Positions 25,223-34,201 of a DNA stretch of 64,000 bases are shown one piece after another. Both the position numbers and the translations under genes were made by a program. The DNA comes from Streptomyces fuscichromogenes. Its GTDB lineage: Bacteria > Actinomycetota > Actinomycetes > Streptomycetales > Streptomycetaceae. The stretch lies in NCBI RefSeq assembly GCF_014645815.1, contig NZ_BMML01000004.1, forward strand, positions 310,001 to 374,000, given 5' to 3'. A model generated the notes under the pieces. That model was not told where the DNA came from. It searched no databases and saw only the letters and a program-made list of their open reading frames with translations. Each line of letters opens with the position of its first letter. Position 1 is the first letter of the stretch.

Positions 25223-27844
25223 ATGCCACTCCGAACCTCCCCGGCGGCGCAGCCGCCCGGCCGCCGTACGAGAACATCCCTGACCGGAGCGCTGCTGGCC
25301 GTCGCCGCGCTCGTCGGCACCGGCCTTGCCGTGCCCCAGACAGCCGCGGCGGCCACCCAGAACTTCACCGTGGACCTCGGGACCACCACCGGGGCCGTCC
25401 TGCACGGCTCGAACGGCGCCCTCTACGGCCAGAGCGACGAGGGCGTGCCGGGTGACAACCTGCTCGCGCCGCTCAAGCTCACCACCGGCTCGCAGAAGCC
25501 CCCGGGCGGCGCTCAGCACCCCAACGGCGACATCCTGGCCGTCGCGCCCTCGTTCTTCCGCAACGGCGGCGGCACGATGTACACCAACATCCAGGACGAG
25601 TACTCGGACTGGCCGTACCAGAACAACGGCATCAGCGACTACCTCACCAAGGTCGACACCGCGGTCAACGCGGTCAAGGCGACCTCGTACGCGAGCAAGG
25701 TGGTCTTCGTCCCGTTCAACGAACCCGACGGCAACTGGTACACGGGGCTGGGCAGTTCGAACTCCACCACCTACGCCTCGGCGCTCGCGTCCTTCGAGTC
25801 GGACTGGAGCACCGTCTACGCGCGCATCAAGAGCGACTACCCGGACGCCAAGATAGCCGGGCCCAACACGGCCAACTGGAACAGCAAGTTCTTCGGCGAC
25901 TTCCTCACCTACGCCAAGGCCAACAGCCAACTGCCGGACGTCTTCACCTGGCACGAGCTGGGACCGACCTCGCTGGCCAACTACCGCGGCCACTACACCG
26001 CCTACCGCGCGCTGGAGACCGCCCGGTCCATCAGCCCCCTCACGGTCAACATCGACGAGTACGCCAACCGGCGCGACCTGTCGGTGCCCGGACAGATGAT
26101 CCAGTGGGTCGCGATGTTCGAGGACACCAAGGTCTACGCCCAGCAGCCGTACTGGGACATCGCCGGCAACATGTCCGGCAACACCGTGCACACCAACGTC
26201 CCCAACGGATCGTGGTGGTTCTGGCACTGGTACGCCCAGATGACCGGGCAGACCGTCAAGGCCACTCCGCCGCAGGCCAACGTCCAGGACACGCTCCAGG
26301 GCATCGCCTCCCTCGACACCGGCCGCAAGCAGGCCCAGGTCATCGTGGGCGGCTCCGCGGCCGACACCAACGTGGTCATCAACAACATTCCCAGTGCCAC
26401 CTTCGGCAGCAAGGTCGAGGTCACCGTCCAGGCCCTGGACTGGAGCGGTTACGAAGGCGCCTCCGCACCCCCGCAGACCGTGTCCCGAGCCGCCTACACC
26501 CCTTCGAGCGGCTCCGTCACCGTCCCGCTGACCGGCCTGAACTCCATGTCCGCCTACCGCATCACGGTCACCCCGAACGGCGGCGGCACCGCCACCGCGC
26601 CCAGCGTCCCGTCGTACTCCTCCTACGAGGCGGAGAGCGCGGCGATCACCGACGGCACCGTCGTCACCCAGGCCACCGGGGACAGCTACTCCACCGCCCA
26701 GAAGTACGCCACCTCCGGCACCAAGGACGTCGGCTACCTGACCGCGAGCGACAGCAAGGTGGTCTTCACCACCAGCGTCCCGTCCGCCGGCACGTACAAC
26801 CTGCGCATCTTCTACGGCAATGAGAACGGCTCGCCCTCCCAGCAGGTGCTGCGCATCGACGGCGCGAACCCGCAGTTCGTGACCTATCCGTCGACGCTGA
26901 ACTGGCAGTACCGCTCGACCGTCACCGTCCCGGTCACCCTGACCGCGGGCGGCCACAGCATCTCGCTCGCCGTCGCCGACTCCACGCTCGGCACCTCCGC
27001 CGGGCAGGTCACCCTCGACAAGATCGACCTGACCGCCGTACCGAGCACCCCCGAGACGGCGTACGAGGCCACGCTCGCCGACGTCAGCGGCAGCCCGTCG
27101 TACTCGTACACCGACGTCGGAGAGACCGGTACCGGCGCCCTGGTCATGGCGAGCGGGGACAAGGCGACCTTCGACGCCTACGCCCCGACCGACGGCTACT
27201 ACACCGTCAAGACCGACTACACCTCGTCCGGCGGCAGCACCGCGCTCGCCCTGAACGGCACCACGGTCGCCACCTACGCCTCCTCGGGCGGTTCGGCCAC
27301 CACCTCCAGCACCAGGCTGTACCTGACCGCCGGCATCAACCGGATCGCGGTCAGCCCGAACAGCGGCACCTCGCTGACGCTGCGCGACCTGAAGGTGGAC
27401 GGCTCCGGTGACACCACCGGCGTCACCACGTACGAGGCGGAGAGCGCCACCCTGGCCGGCGCGGCCAAGGCCCAGTCCGACACCTGGGCCTCGGGCGGCA
27501 AGAACGTCGGCTACGTCGGGAACAGCAGCTCCAACACGCTCACCTTCGGCAGCGTGAGCGCGTCCGCGGCCGGCCGGTACACCGTCGTCGTCCACTACGC
27601 CCAGAACGACCGTGCGGGTTCCGACAGTTACAACACCAACGTCGAGTCCCGCACCGCCCAGCTGTCGGTCAACGGGGGCACCGCCACCACGCTGACCTTC
27701 CGCAACACCTACAGCTGGACCGACTACTGGACCCTGCCGATCACCGTCACCCTCAACTCCGGTACCAACACCCTGAAGTTCTCCAACTCCTCCTCCTGGG
27801 CACCCGACTTCGACTACGTCGAAGTCGCCCCCGTGAACGGCTGA
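25223..27844 (+). CDS. Secreted multidomain glycoside hydrolase with CBM35/CBM6-like modules
   Basis: This is an 873-residue protein with a signal peptide ending near AAAATQ. The catalytic domain (about 45-390) has the layout of a clan A beta-barrel glycosidase: acid/base candidate Glu167 in VFVPFNEPDGNW and nucleophile candidate Glu279 in VNIDEYANRRD. A beta-sandwich follows, then YEAESA-type carbohydrate-binding modules (near residues 460 and 750), with a third sandwich between them. The exact GH family is uncertain; GH39 or a related group is likely. The ATG at 25223 directly precedes the signal peptide. A CBM-bearing secreted enzyme next to alpha-galactosidase and under the same operator type suggests degradation of a galactose-decorated plant polysaccharide. 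Confidence 0.78.
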   Translation: MPLRTSPAAQPPGRRTRTSLTGALLAVAALVGTGLAVPQTAAAATQNFTVDLGTTTGAVLHGSNGALYGQSDEGVPGDNLLAPLKLTTGSQKPPGGAQHPNGDILAVAPSFFRNGGGTMYTNIQDEYSDWPYQNNGISDYLTKVDTAVNAVKATSYASKVVFVPFNEPDGNWYTGLGSSNSTTYASALASFESDWSTVYARIKSDYPDAKIAGPNTANWNSKFFGDFLTYAKANSQLPDVFTWHELGPTSLANYRGHYTAYRALETARSISPLTVNIDEYANRRDLSVPGQMIQWVAMFEDTKVYAQQPYWDIAGNMSGNTVHTNVPNGSWWFWHWYAQMTGQTVKATPPQANVQDTLQGIASLDTGRKQAQVIVGGSAADTNVVINNIPSATFGSKVEVTVQALDWSGYEGASAPPQTVSRAAYTPSSGSVTVPLTGLNSMSAYRITVTPNGGGTATAPSVPSYSSYEAESAAITDGTVVTQATGDSYSTAQKYATSGTKDVGYLTASDSKVVFTTSVPSAGTYNLRIFYGNENGSPSQQVLRIDGANPQFVTYPSTLNWQYRSTVTVPVTLTAGGHSISLAVADSTLGTSAGQVTLDKIDLTAVPSTPETAYEATLADVSGSPSYSYTDVGETGTGALVMASGDKATFDAYAPTDGYYTVKTDYTSSGGSTALALNGTTVATYASSGGSATTSSTRLYLTAGINRIAVSPNSGTSLTLRDLKVDGSGDTTGVTTYEAESATLAGAAKAQSDTWASGGKNVGYVGNSSSNTLTFGSVSASAAGRYTVVVHYAQNDRAGSDSYNTNVESRTAQLSVNGGTATTLTFRNTYSWTDYWTLPITVTLNSGTNTLKFSNSSSWAPDFDYVEVAPVNG

Positions 27845-27854
27845 CACGGCCGAC

Positions 27855-27886
27855 GCGGCGGGGACGGCTCCCCCCGTCCCCGCCGC
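27855..27886 (+). terminator. Strong hairpin between the glycoside hydrolase and alpha-galactosidase genes
   Basis: GCGGCGGGGACGG (27855-27867) pairs perfectly with CCGTCCCCGCCGC (27874-27886) around a 6-base loop. It lies 11 bases after the hydrolase stop and 29 bases before the next start, so it may lower read-through or protect the upstream mRNA. Confidence 0.75.
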
Positions 27887-27915
27887 CCCACCCCCCTCAG
27901 CACCGAAAGGCCGCC

Positions 27916-30132
27916 ATGCCGAGCATCGCTCACGACCCCGAGCACCGGCTCTGGGTCCTGTCCGGACCCGGCTCCAGCTACGTCCTCCACCTCGACGACG
28001 ACCACCGACTGCGCGGCCTGCACTGGGGCCCCCGCCTCACCCTCGACCAAGCCGTGTCCCTGCTCCGGTACCCGGCACCCGGCCGCCGCTCCTGCGAGGA
28101 CCCGGCGGACGGCACCCTCGATCTCGACCCCGCCGGCGCCATGCGCTACGCCCACGCGGGCCTCCAGGTCCGCTTCCCGGACGGCGTGCGCGACCTCGAA
28201 CTCCGGCTCGCCGAATCCGCCGAATCCGCAGACCAGGGCGGGGAACTGGTGCTGCGGTTCGCCGACCGGCACTACCCGCTCACCGTCGAGACGCACTACC
28301 GGCTGCGCGCCGGCACGGACGTGCTCGAACGCCACCTCGTCCTGCGCCACACCGGCAGTGCGGCCGACGGCCCGGTCACCGTCGCCCGCGCCGACTCGGC
28401 CACCTGGGTCCTGCCCCGGCTGCGGGACTACCGGCTGAGCCAGGTCCGGGGCCAGTGGTCGGCCGAGACCCAGCTGGCGCGCACCACGCTGCCGTACGGC
28501 GAGACGGTGACCACCAGCCGTCGCGGTACGACCAGCCACCAGGCCAACCCCTGGGCGATGATCGACGACGGCGGCGCGAGCGAGGAGCACGGCCGCGTCT
28601 GGTCCTGTGCCCTTGCCTGGAGCGGGAGTTGGCGGCTGACGGCACAGCGGCTGCCCACCGAGCGGGTCACCGTGTCGGCGGGCTTCGGGCACGACCCCGT
28701 CACGCAGGAGCTGGCGCCCGGCGCGGAACTGGTCACGCCGGTCTGCGCGGGCGCGTACACCGAGGGCGGCTTCGGCGCGGCGAGCCGTCTGTGGCACCGG
28801 TACGTCCGCGATCACGTCCTGCCGCACCCGGACGAAGTGCGGCCCGTCCTGTACAACTCCTGGGAGGCCACCGAGTTCGACATCGAGGTCACCGCCCAGA
28901 TCGAGCTCGCGGAGAAGGCCGCGGCGCTCGGCGCGGAGCTGTTCGTCATGGACGACGGCTGGTTCGGCGCCCGCACCCACGACGCCGCCGGGCTCGGTGA
29001 CTGGACCCCCAACCCCGGCCGCTTCCCCGACGGCCTCACCCCCCTCATCGACCGGGTCCACGACCTCGGCATGCAGTTCGGCCTGTGGGTCGAACCCGAG
29101 ATGGTCAACCCCGACAGCGACCTCTACCGCGCCCACCCCGACTGGGTACTCCACCACCCGCACCGCCGCCGCACCGAGCACCGCAACCAGCTGGTCCTCA
29201 ACCTCGCCCGCCCGGACGTCGCCGCCTGGCTGCACGGCACCCTCGACGACCTGCTGTCGAAGAACGCCGTCGACTTCCTCAAGTGGGACATGAACCGGCC
29301 TTTCACCGAAGCCGGTTGGCCCGATGCCGAGGGTGACCCCGACCGACTGTGGACCGATCACGTCCATGCCCTGTACGCCCTGCTCGACCGACTGCGGGCC
29401 GACCACCCGAACCTGCGCATCGAGTCGTGCAGCAGCGGTGGAGGCCGCCTCGACCTGGGCATCCTCGCCCGCACCGACCAGGTGTGGGCCTCCGACAACA
29501 CCGACGCCGTGGACCGTATCGATATCCAGCACGGCTTCTCCCAGCTGTACCCGGCCCGGATCATGGGTGCCTGGGCGACCGACAGCCCCAACCCGTACAC
29601 CGGACGCCGCGTGCCGCTGGACTTCCGCTTCCATGTCGCCATGACCGGCGTGCTGGGCATCGGCGGCGACCTGAACCGGTGGGGGAGCGACGAGCTGGCC
29701 CGGGCGGCCGAACTCGTGGGCGCGTACAAGGGCGTACGGCACCTGGTGCAGCTGGGCGAGCAGTACCGGCTGCGGCCGCTCGGGGACGGTGAGTTGACCG
29801 CCGTGCAGTACCTGGCCCCCGACGGCGCCGAGACCGCGGTCGTCGCACTGCGGCGCGCACGGCGCTTCGGCCACGAAGATCCCGCCCTGCCGCTGCGGGC
29901 CCTCGACCCCTCGGCCCGCTACCGCGACACCGCCACCGGAGCCGTCCACCACGGCGCCGTGCTCCACACCCACGGGCTGCCGCTGGACCTGGCCGCCGAC
30001 GACCACGCCTCCCTGCTGGTCCACCTGGTACGAGAACCAGCCGTCGCGACGCGCTCTTCAGGGGAGCAGGTACCGCTCAGGCCGCGAGGAACCGGAGCTG
30101 CTCGACGACCTCGCCGTCCTCCCGCCGGGTGA
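27916..30132 (+). CDS. Alpha-galactosidase, GH36
   Basis: This 738-residue protein lacks a signal peptide, so it probably acts in the cytoplasm on imported galacto-oligosaccharides. GH36 landmarks: NSWEATEFDI, FVMDDGWFGAR, WVEPEMVNPDSDLYR, the nucleophile Asp458 in FLKWDMNRPF, ESCSSGGGRLDLG, and acid/base Asp527 in ASDNTDAVDR. The beta-sandwich end of the family is expected around SLLVHLVRE; here the frame runs on for about 34 Arg/Pro-rich residues and overlaps the stop of the opposite-strand gene by 56 bases, so the natural stop may have been lost. It follows the CBM hydrolase gene and is probably transcribed with it under LacI control. Confidence 0.93.
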   Translation: MPSIAHDPEHRLWVLSGPGSSYVLHLDDDHRLRGLHWGPRLTLDQAVSLLRYPAPGRRSCEDPADGTLDLDPAGAMRYAHAGLQVRFPDGVRDLELRLAESAESADQGGELVLRFADRHYPLTVETHYRLRAGTDVLERHLVLRHTGSAADGPVTVARADSATWVLPRLRDYRLSQVRGQWSAETQLARTTLPYGETVTTSRRGTTSHQANPWAMIDDGGASEEHGRVWSCALAWSGSWRLTAQRLPTERVTVSAGFGHDPVTQELAPGAELVTPVCAGAYTEGGFGAASRLWHRYVRDHVLPHPDEVRPVLYNSWEATEFDIEVTAQIELAEKAAALGAELFVMDDGWFGARTHDAAGLGDWTPNPGRFPDGLTPLIDRVHDLGMQFGLWVEPEMVNPDSDLYRAHPDWVLHHPHRRRTEHRNQLVLNLARPDVAAWLHGTLDDLLSKNAVDFLKWDMNRPFTEAGWPDAEGDPDRLWTDHVHALYALLDRLRADHPNLRIESCSSGGGRLDLGILARTDQVWASDNTDAVDRIDIQHGFSQLYPARIMGAWATDSPNPYTGRRVPLDFRFHVAMTGVLGIGGDLNRWGSDELARAAELVGAYKGVRHLVQLGEQYRLRPLGDGELTAVQYLAPDGAETAVVALRRARRFGHEDPALPLRALDPSARYRDTATGAVHHGAVLHTHGLPLDLAADDHASLLVHLVREPAVATRSSGEQVPLRPRGTGAARRPRRPPAG

Positions 30133-30667
30133 AGGTGGCCGAACGCCGGCCCACCTCGCTGCCGCGGACGACGACACTCCAGCCGGGCCGTACGTCGACC
30201 GACACCTGCAGCAGGTGGCTGTCGGGGCTGGTGATCGTGAGGAACGGCTCTTCGCCGGCGTACCGGTCCGGCTCACCCTCGGTCAGCGCCCGGCCGAACC
30301 AGTACTCCTCGACCATCTTCCCGCCGCGGTGGCGGTGGACGGCCGCCGTGGACGTGGCGTCGGGGCCGAAGCCGACCTGGTGGACGACGGACGCGGTCCA
30401 TTCCCCCTCGGCCACCGGCGGGGTGTGCTGCCGGATCAGCATGTCGGGGTATTCCTCGATCACGTTCTGCATGTCGGCGATGTGCTTCTCGACGCCGGTG
30501 GTCGCCACTCCCATCATTTCCACGTAGACATCGGACGCGTGGTAGTGCTCGTGCATGTCCCACTTGCGGTTGTTCCAGCCGAGGAAGTCCACCAGGAAGA
30601 ACTGGATGCAGTTGTCCCTCTCCCGTTCGTGTCCGTCGTCCTGAGGCCGCTGGTCCACCGATTCCAT
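30077..30667 (-). CDS. NTF2/SnoaL-like protein
   Basis: This 196-residue protein starts MESVDQRPQDDGHERERDNC with GAGAAGG upstream. A cone-shaped NTF2-like fold is suggested by IQFFLVDFLGWNNRKWDMHE, HYHASDVYVEMMGVATTG, VEKHIADMQNVIEEYPDMLI and the closing beta strands with GGKMVEEYWFGR. Such proteins act as cyclases, isomerases or binding proteins for small ketones or steroids. It lies just downstream of an SDR gene on the same strand (41 bases), so it probably shares a pathway with it. The substrate is unknown. It is convergent with, and overlaps, the alpha-galactosidase end. Confidence 0.72.
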   Translation of the reverse strand: MESVDQRPQDDGHERERDNCIQFFLVDFLGWNNRKWDMHEHYHASDVYVEMMGVATTGVEKHIADMQNVIEEYPDMLIRQHTPPVAEGEWTASVVHQVGFGPDATSTAAVHRHRGGKMVEEYWFGRALTEGEPDRYAGEEPFLTITSPDSHLLQVSVDVRPGWSVVVRGSEVGRRSATFTRREDGEVVEQLRFLAA

Positions 30668-30708
30668 TACCTTCTCGCCTTCACTCGGAACAGCTTCGCC
30701 CGTCGGAT

Positions 30709-31488
30709 TCAGACGGTCTTGACGGTGCCGCCGTCGATGACGTAGTTGGCGCCGGTGATGTTTCCGGCCACGTCGGACAGGAGGAACGCGATCAGGGCCG
30801 CCACTTCCTCCGCTTCGGTCATGCGGCCGGTCGTGACGTTCTGGCCCTTCACCATCTGCTGGCGGAAGTCGGCAAGGCTCATGCCGGACGCGGCGGCCCA
30901 CTGGGCAACCGCACCGTTGGGGTCCGAGTAGACGGAGGTGTTGACCAGGCCGGGGGAGATGGTGTTCACCCGTACACCCTGGGGACCGAACTCCTCGGAC
31001 AGCGCCTTGCCGATCGCGGTGACCGCCGCCTTGGCCGAGCTGATGGCGGGCGGGAAGCCCCCGGACATCAGGGCCATGATGGACGAGACGTTGACGATCG
31101 CGCCCCGGCGCTCGATCAGGCTGGGCAGGGCCGCCCGGGTGGCACGGACGGTGCTGAGCACGTTCATGTCGAACGCGCTGGTCCACTCTGACTCGGCGAC
31201 ATCGAGGAAGCCGACGGTCGCCCCGTCCCCGCCGCCCACGTTGTTCACCAGCAGATCGATGCCGCCCAGCTCGGCCACCGCGCCGTCGATAAGAGCGGAG
31301 ACCCCTTCCGCGGTGCTCAGGTCGGCTGCCACCGCGTGCGCGCCGGTCTCCTTGAGCTCGGGCGTGACGGTACGGGCGGCGCCCACGACGCGGACACCCT
31401 CGCCGACCAGGGTCCGGACGGTGGCCAGTCCGATGCCCCGGCTGGCGCCGGTGACGACGGCGGTCTTGTTGGTGAGGTTGAGGTTCAT
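30709..31488 (-). CDS. Short-chain dehydrogenase/reductase lacking the catalytic tyrosine
   Basis: This is a 259-residue Rossmann protein with cofactor motif VVTGASRGIGLA, NNVGG in place of NNAG, the Ser of INVSSIMAL, and C-terminal GANYVIDGG. In the usual YxxxK site the sequence is PPAISSAKAA: the Lys is present but the Tyr is replaced by Ile. The protein may be inactive, act by another residue, or be a binding/regulatory paralogue. Its ATG overlaps the end of the aldo/keto reductase remnant by four bases. It is followed by the NTF2-like gene. Confidence 0.83.
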   Translation of the reverse strand: MNLNLTNKTAVVTGASRGIGLATVRTLVGEGVRVVGAARTVTPELKETGAHAVAADLSTAEGVSALIDGAVAELGGIDLLVNNVGGGDGATVGFLDVAESEWTSAFDMNVLSTVRATRAALPSLIERRGAIVNVSSIMALMSGGFPPAISSAKAAVTAIGKALSEEFGPQGVRVNTISPGLVNTSVYSDPNGAVAQWAAASGMSLADFRQQMVKGQNVTTGRMTEAEEVAALIAFLLSDVAGNITGANYVIDGGTVKTV

Positions 31489-31802
31489 GACACTCCAATT
31501 TCTCGAACTGCGGCTACACAAAGGGGATGGTGAGCAGGTGGGGTGGCCTGGACGCGGCGGTGCCGGGCGACCCACCGACGGCACTGACGGGGGTCGGTGA
31601 TCGAGGGCGGGGTGGCGTTGTAGGTGTCGGCGGTGTCGATGAAGTCGATCCCGGCGTCGACGGCGTCGCGGAGCATCCGGACGGTTTCGGCGCGGTCGGT
31701 GTTGCCCCAGCCGCCGAAGTTCATGGTGCCCAGGGCGAGGGTGCTGACCGACATACCGGTCGCACCGAGATACCTGCGTTGCGTGAATGCCAGATCTTTC
31801 AA
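31485..31802 (-). pseudogene. Aldo/keto reductase remnant with a large internal deletion
   Basis: The frame starts near LKDLAFTQRRYLGATGMSVS and gives the N-terminal barrel strands TLALGTMNFGGWGNTDRAET and AVDAGIDFIDTADTYN, which are classic AKR sequences. It then passes at once into ATPPSITDPRQCRRWVARHR, a C-terminal-type tail. The catalytic Tyr, Lys and His and about 200 residues of barrel are absent. The reading is in frame across the junction, so a deletion is more likely than random decay. It overlaps the SDR start by four bases. No intact gene lies between 31803 and 31976. Confidence 0.65.
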
Positions 31803-31976
31803 GTGCGGGACCGAACTGGTCCTTCGGAGATCGGTGGACCCGAGGGCCAAGGGCCAAGGGCCCGGTTCCGGCCGGCACGGAGCAGACCGTGGGAGAGGTG
31901 ACGGGACTCGGCCGCCCTGGACCGGACGACGCCTCGACGGCACTGCGGGTCGGCCGTGTTCAGTCCGTGGGGCGCC

Positions 31977-32747
31977 TCAGTCGCGGATGGTCAGGCCGCC
32001 GTCGACCGCCCAGGCCTGCCCGTTGACCCACTCCGCGTCGTCGGACAGCAGGAAGGCGGCGGCCGCGGCCACGTCCGCGGGCCTGCCCAGTCGCGGACTG
32101 CGCATCGTGGACAGGATCCGGGCCTGCCACTCCTCGCCGATCTGCTCCTTCGCGATCTCGGTCAGGGTCACGCCGACCCCGAGGGTGTTGGCGCGGATGT
32201 TCTGCCTGCCCCACGCGGAGGCGACGTGCCGGGCCAGCGAGTTGATGGCGGCCTTGGACGCCCCGTAGGCCGGGCGCTCGGGCTCACCGATCCAGGCCGC
32301 GCCCGCCGAGGTGTTGAGGATCGCCCCGCCGCCCTGCCGCAGCAGGTGGGGGATGACCTCACGGATGGCGATGGCGTAGCCGAACAGGTTCACCTCGAAG
32401 GTGCGCCGCCACACGGCCACATCCATGTCCAGCAGGTTCCTGTCCCGGGCCAGGTGCTGGGCGGAGAGCTCGGCGCCGACGTTGAACAGCCCGTCGATCC
32501 CGCCGAACTCGGTGGCGGCGGTGTCGATGAGCGCCTTGATCGAGTCCTCGTCGGCGAGGTCGAACTTCACCGCGATCGCCTTGCCGCCGGCCTCGTTCAG
32601 ACGCTTGGCCAGCACCTGCCCGGCATCGAGGTCCCTGCCACCGATGACGACCGAGGCACCCTCCTCCGAGAGCCGCTCGGCCGTTGCCGCCCCGATCCCG
32701 GCGGTGGCCCCGGCGATGACGATCCGCTTGCCCTTCAGACCCTTCAT
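31977..32747 (-). CDS. Short-chain dehydrogenase/reductase
   Basis: This 256-residue protein starts MKGLKGKRIVIAGATAGIGA and shows a complete SDR set: GATAGIGAAT cofactor loop, GGRDLDAG at the end of strand 2 (an Arg that favours NADPH), Ser of ILNTSAGAAW, and the catalytic pair in AYGASKAAI. The C-terminus WVNGQAWAVDGGLT is typical. NVGAELS replaces NNAG. It is divergent from a TetR gene, with two matching operators in between, so it is almost certainly the target of that repressor. The substrate is not predictable. Confidence 0.9.
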   Translation of the reverse strand: MKGLKGKRIVIAGATAGIGAATAERLSEEGASVVIGGRDLDAGQVLAKRLNEAGGKAIAVKFDLADEDSIKALIDTAATEFGGIDGLFNVGAELSAQHLARDRNLLDMDVAVWRRTFEVNLFGYAIAIREVIPHLLRQGGGAILNTSAGAAWIGEPERPAYGASKAAINSLARHVASAWGRQNIRANTLGVGVTLTEIAKEQIGEEWQARILSTMRSPRLGRPADVAAAAAFLLSDDAEWVNGQAWAVDGGLTIRD

Positions 32748-32848
32748 GTCCCTCTCCCTCTGCTCTGTGGCCTGTGCACCGCTCCCTGGTCGGTCCACGG
32801 CATGGATGAGGCCGTTGTCCGTCGCGGTGACGTTCCGGGCTCCACGCT

Positions 32849-32902
32849 AAACCACATCTGTTGGTTTACCAACACTCGATGGAAAACCAACATGTGTTGG
32901 CT
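32849..32902. promoter_or_regulatory. Two TetR-type operators in the SDR/TetR divergent promoter
   Basis: The second site, AAAACCAACATGTGTTGG (centre about 32893), has the perfect core CCAACATGTGTTGG. The first, AAACCACATCTGTTGGTTT (centre about 32858), has the same arms with two mismatches. TGTTGGTTTACCAACA (32859-32874) adds a further perfect inverted repeat overlapping the first. The sites lie between divergent starts at 32747 and 32940, as expected for a TetR autorepressor. Confidence 0.8.
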
Positions 32903-32939
32903 TTTAGGGGTGGGGCACGATAGGCTACGGAGGATGTCC

Positions 32940-33617
32940 ATGACCAAGAGCAGCAGCGCCCAGCCGGGCGACCGACGCGTACGGCGCACTCGGGCGGCCC
33001 TGCAGCGCGCCCTGATCGACCTCGTCGAGGAGCGCGACCTCTCACAGATCAGCGTCGCCGACGTCGTCGACCGGGCCGAGGTGAACCGCTCGACGTTCTA
33101 CGCCCACTACCAGGACGTGCACGAACTGGCCGAGGCCGCATGCACCTCGATGATCGACGACCTGATCGGGGTGGTCCTCACCATCGACCCGTCCCGCGCG
33201 AACCCGTCGGCCCCCGCGGAGAACCCAGGGGACCCGGAGGACCCCGACCCGCCGCTGACAGCCTTCTTCACGCACTTCGCCGAACACGCCGGCCTCTACC
33301 GCAGCCTGCTCGGACCGACGGGAAGCGCCCGCGTCATCGAGCACGTACGGCTGCGCACCATGGCGGCCGCCCACACCTCCGGGCAGCTTCCCGCCACGGA
33401 CGACACCCCGGCGCCGGACACCGCGGCGCCGGACACCGCGGACGCGTCCGTGATCCCGCACGACGTGCCCGCGGCATTCGTGGCCGGCGCGCTCATCGGC
33501 GTGGCCACCGACTGGCTGCAGCGCGGATGCCCGCGAACGCCGACCGAAATGACGATCGCGACCAAGCCACTCCTGCTCGCTCTGGCGACCGGAACCGACG
33601 CACAGGCCACTTCGTAA
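32940..33617 (+). CDS. TetR-family repressor
   Basis: This 225-residue protein starts at ATG 32940 (MTKSSSAQPGDRRVRRTRAA), with GGAGG six bases upstream; the ATG at 32934 is too close to that box. The N-terminal helix-turn-helix reads LSQISVADVVDRAEVNRSTF, then YAHYQDVHELAE. The ligand-binding half has an unusual Pro/Asp/Ala-rich insert (TPAPDTAAPDTADAS). It probably represses itself and the divergent SDR gene through the two CCAACA...TGTTGG sites. The inducer is unknown. Confidence 0.88.
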   Translation: MTKSSSAQPGDRRVRRTRAALQRALIDLVEERDLSQISVADVVDRAEVNRSTFYAHYQDVHELAEAACTSMIDDLIGVVLTIDPSRANPSAPAENPGDPEDPDPPLTAFFTHFAEHAGLYRSLLGPTGSARVIEHVRLRTMAAAHTSGQLPATDDTPAPDTAAPDTADASVIPHDVPAAFVAGALIGVATDWLQRGCPRTPTEMTIATKPLLLALATGTDAQATS

Positions 33618-34201
33618 TTCCGGCGACCGGCCCTCAAGGCGGCCTTGCACCCGTCAGGCACGCCCGCCCTCCATTGCGTCCGGCCACGGCGACCGCCGCC
33701 CCGGAGCAGGTACCGAAGGCTGAACGGCGCTTCACGTCTGGGAAGAGACCGCCTCCGACAGCAACCCGCGGACCGCGACCGGACGCGCCGCCTCCGCCCA
33801 GACCCTGCGCACCGCACCCACGGCACCGGCACGGCTCACGCTCACGGTGCTGAACGGCGCGCAGGCGACGACCGACGGTCGCGGCCATGCACCGCCCAGG
33901 CGGCGGCATGCTGCCGACGCAGGCACCGCTCGGCAGTATGCGGACCCCCTCCGCCGACGAACCGGCTGAGGTCCGAGTAACGGCCCGTCGGTCAACGGGC
34001 TTGGGAATCAGCGTGCTTCCGCGGCTCAGCGCGTCAGCTGTGTCGCGGGGCGTCATCACTCATGTGGTGAGCCGCACGATCACGGACAGGGGATCGCGCA
34101 GGGTCTGGACGGCGCAGTCGCGGTCCTCTTGCGGAGTTGGGCACCGTCAGGAGACCTGCGACGGGGCAGCCGCCCTGGATCCTGGACCTCTGCTTCACCG
34201 T
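33618..34201. other. Intergenic stretch without an intact gene
   Basis: No frame has a convincing start, ribosome-binding site and domain. A short minus-strand end, DCAVQTLRDPLSVIVRLTT followed by a stop near 34071, reads like the C-terminus of a lost protein. The rest looks like decayed coding sequence. Confidence 0.5.

Noticed and set aside
24683..27847. Long minus-strand frame antisense to the glycoside hydrolase
   Set aside because: It is a compositional shadow of the GH gene: Gly/Val/Asp/Arg-rich, without any recognisable motif or ribosome-binding site.
33634..34059. Minus-strand frame of 141 codons as a possible small protein
   Set aside because: There is no ribosome-binding site, and the composition is Arg/Gly/Cys-rich without periodicity or motif; it is treated as intergenic.
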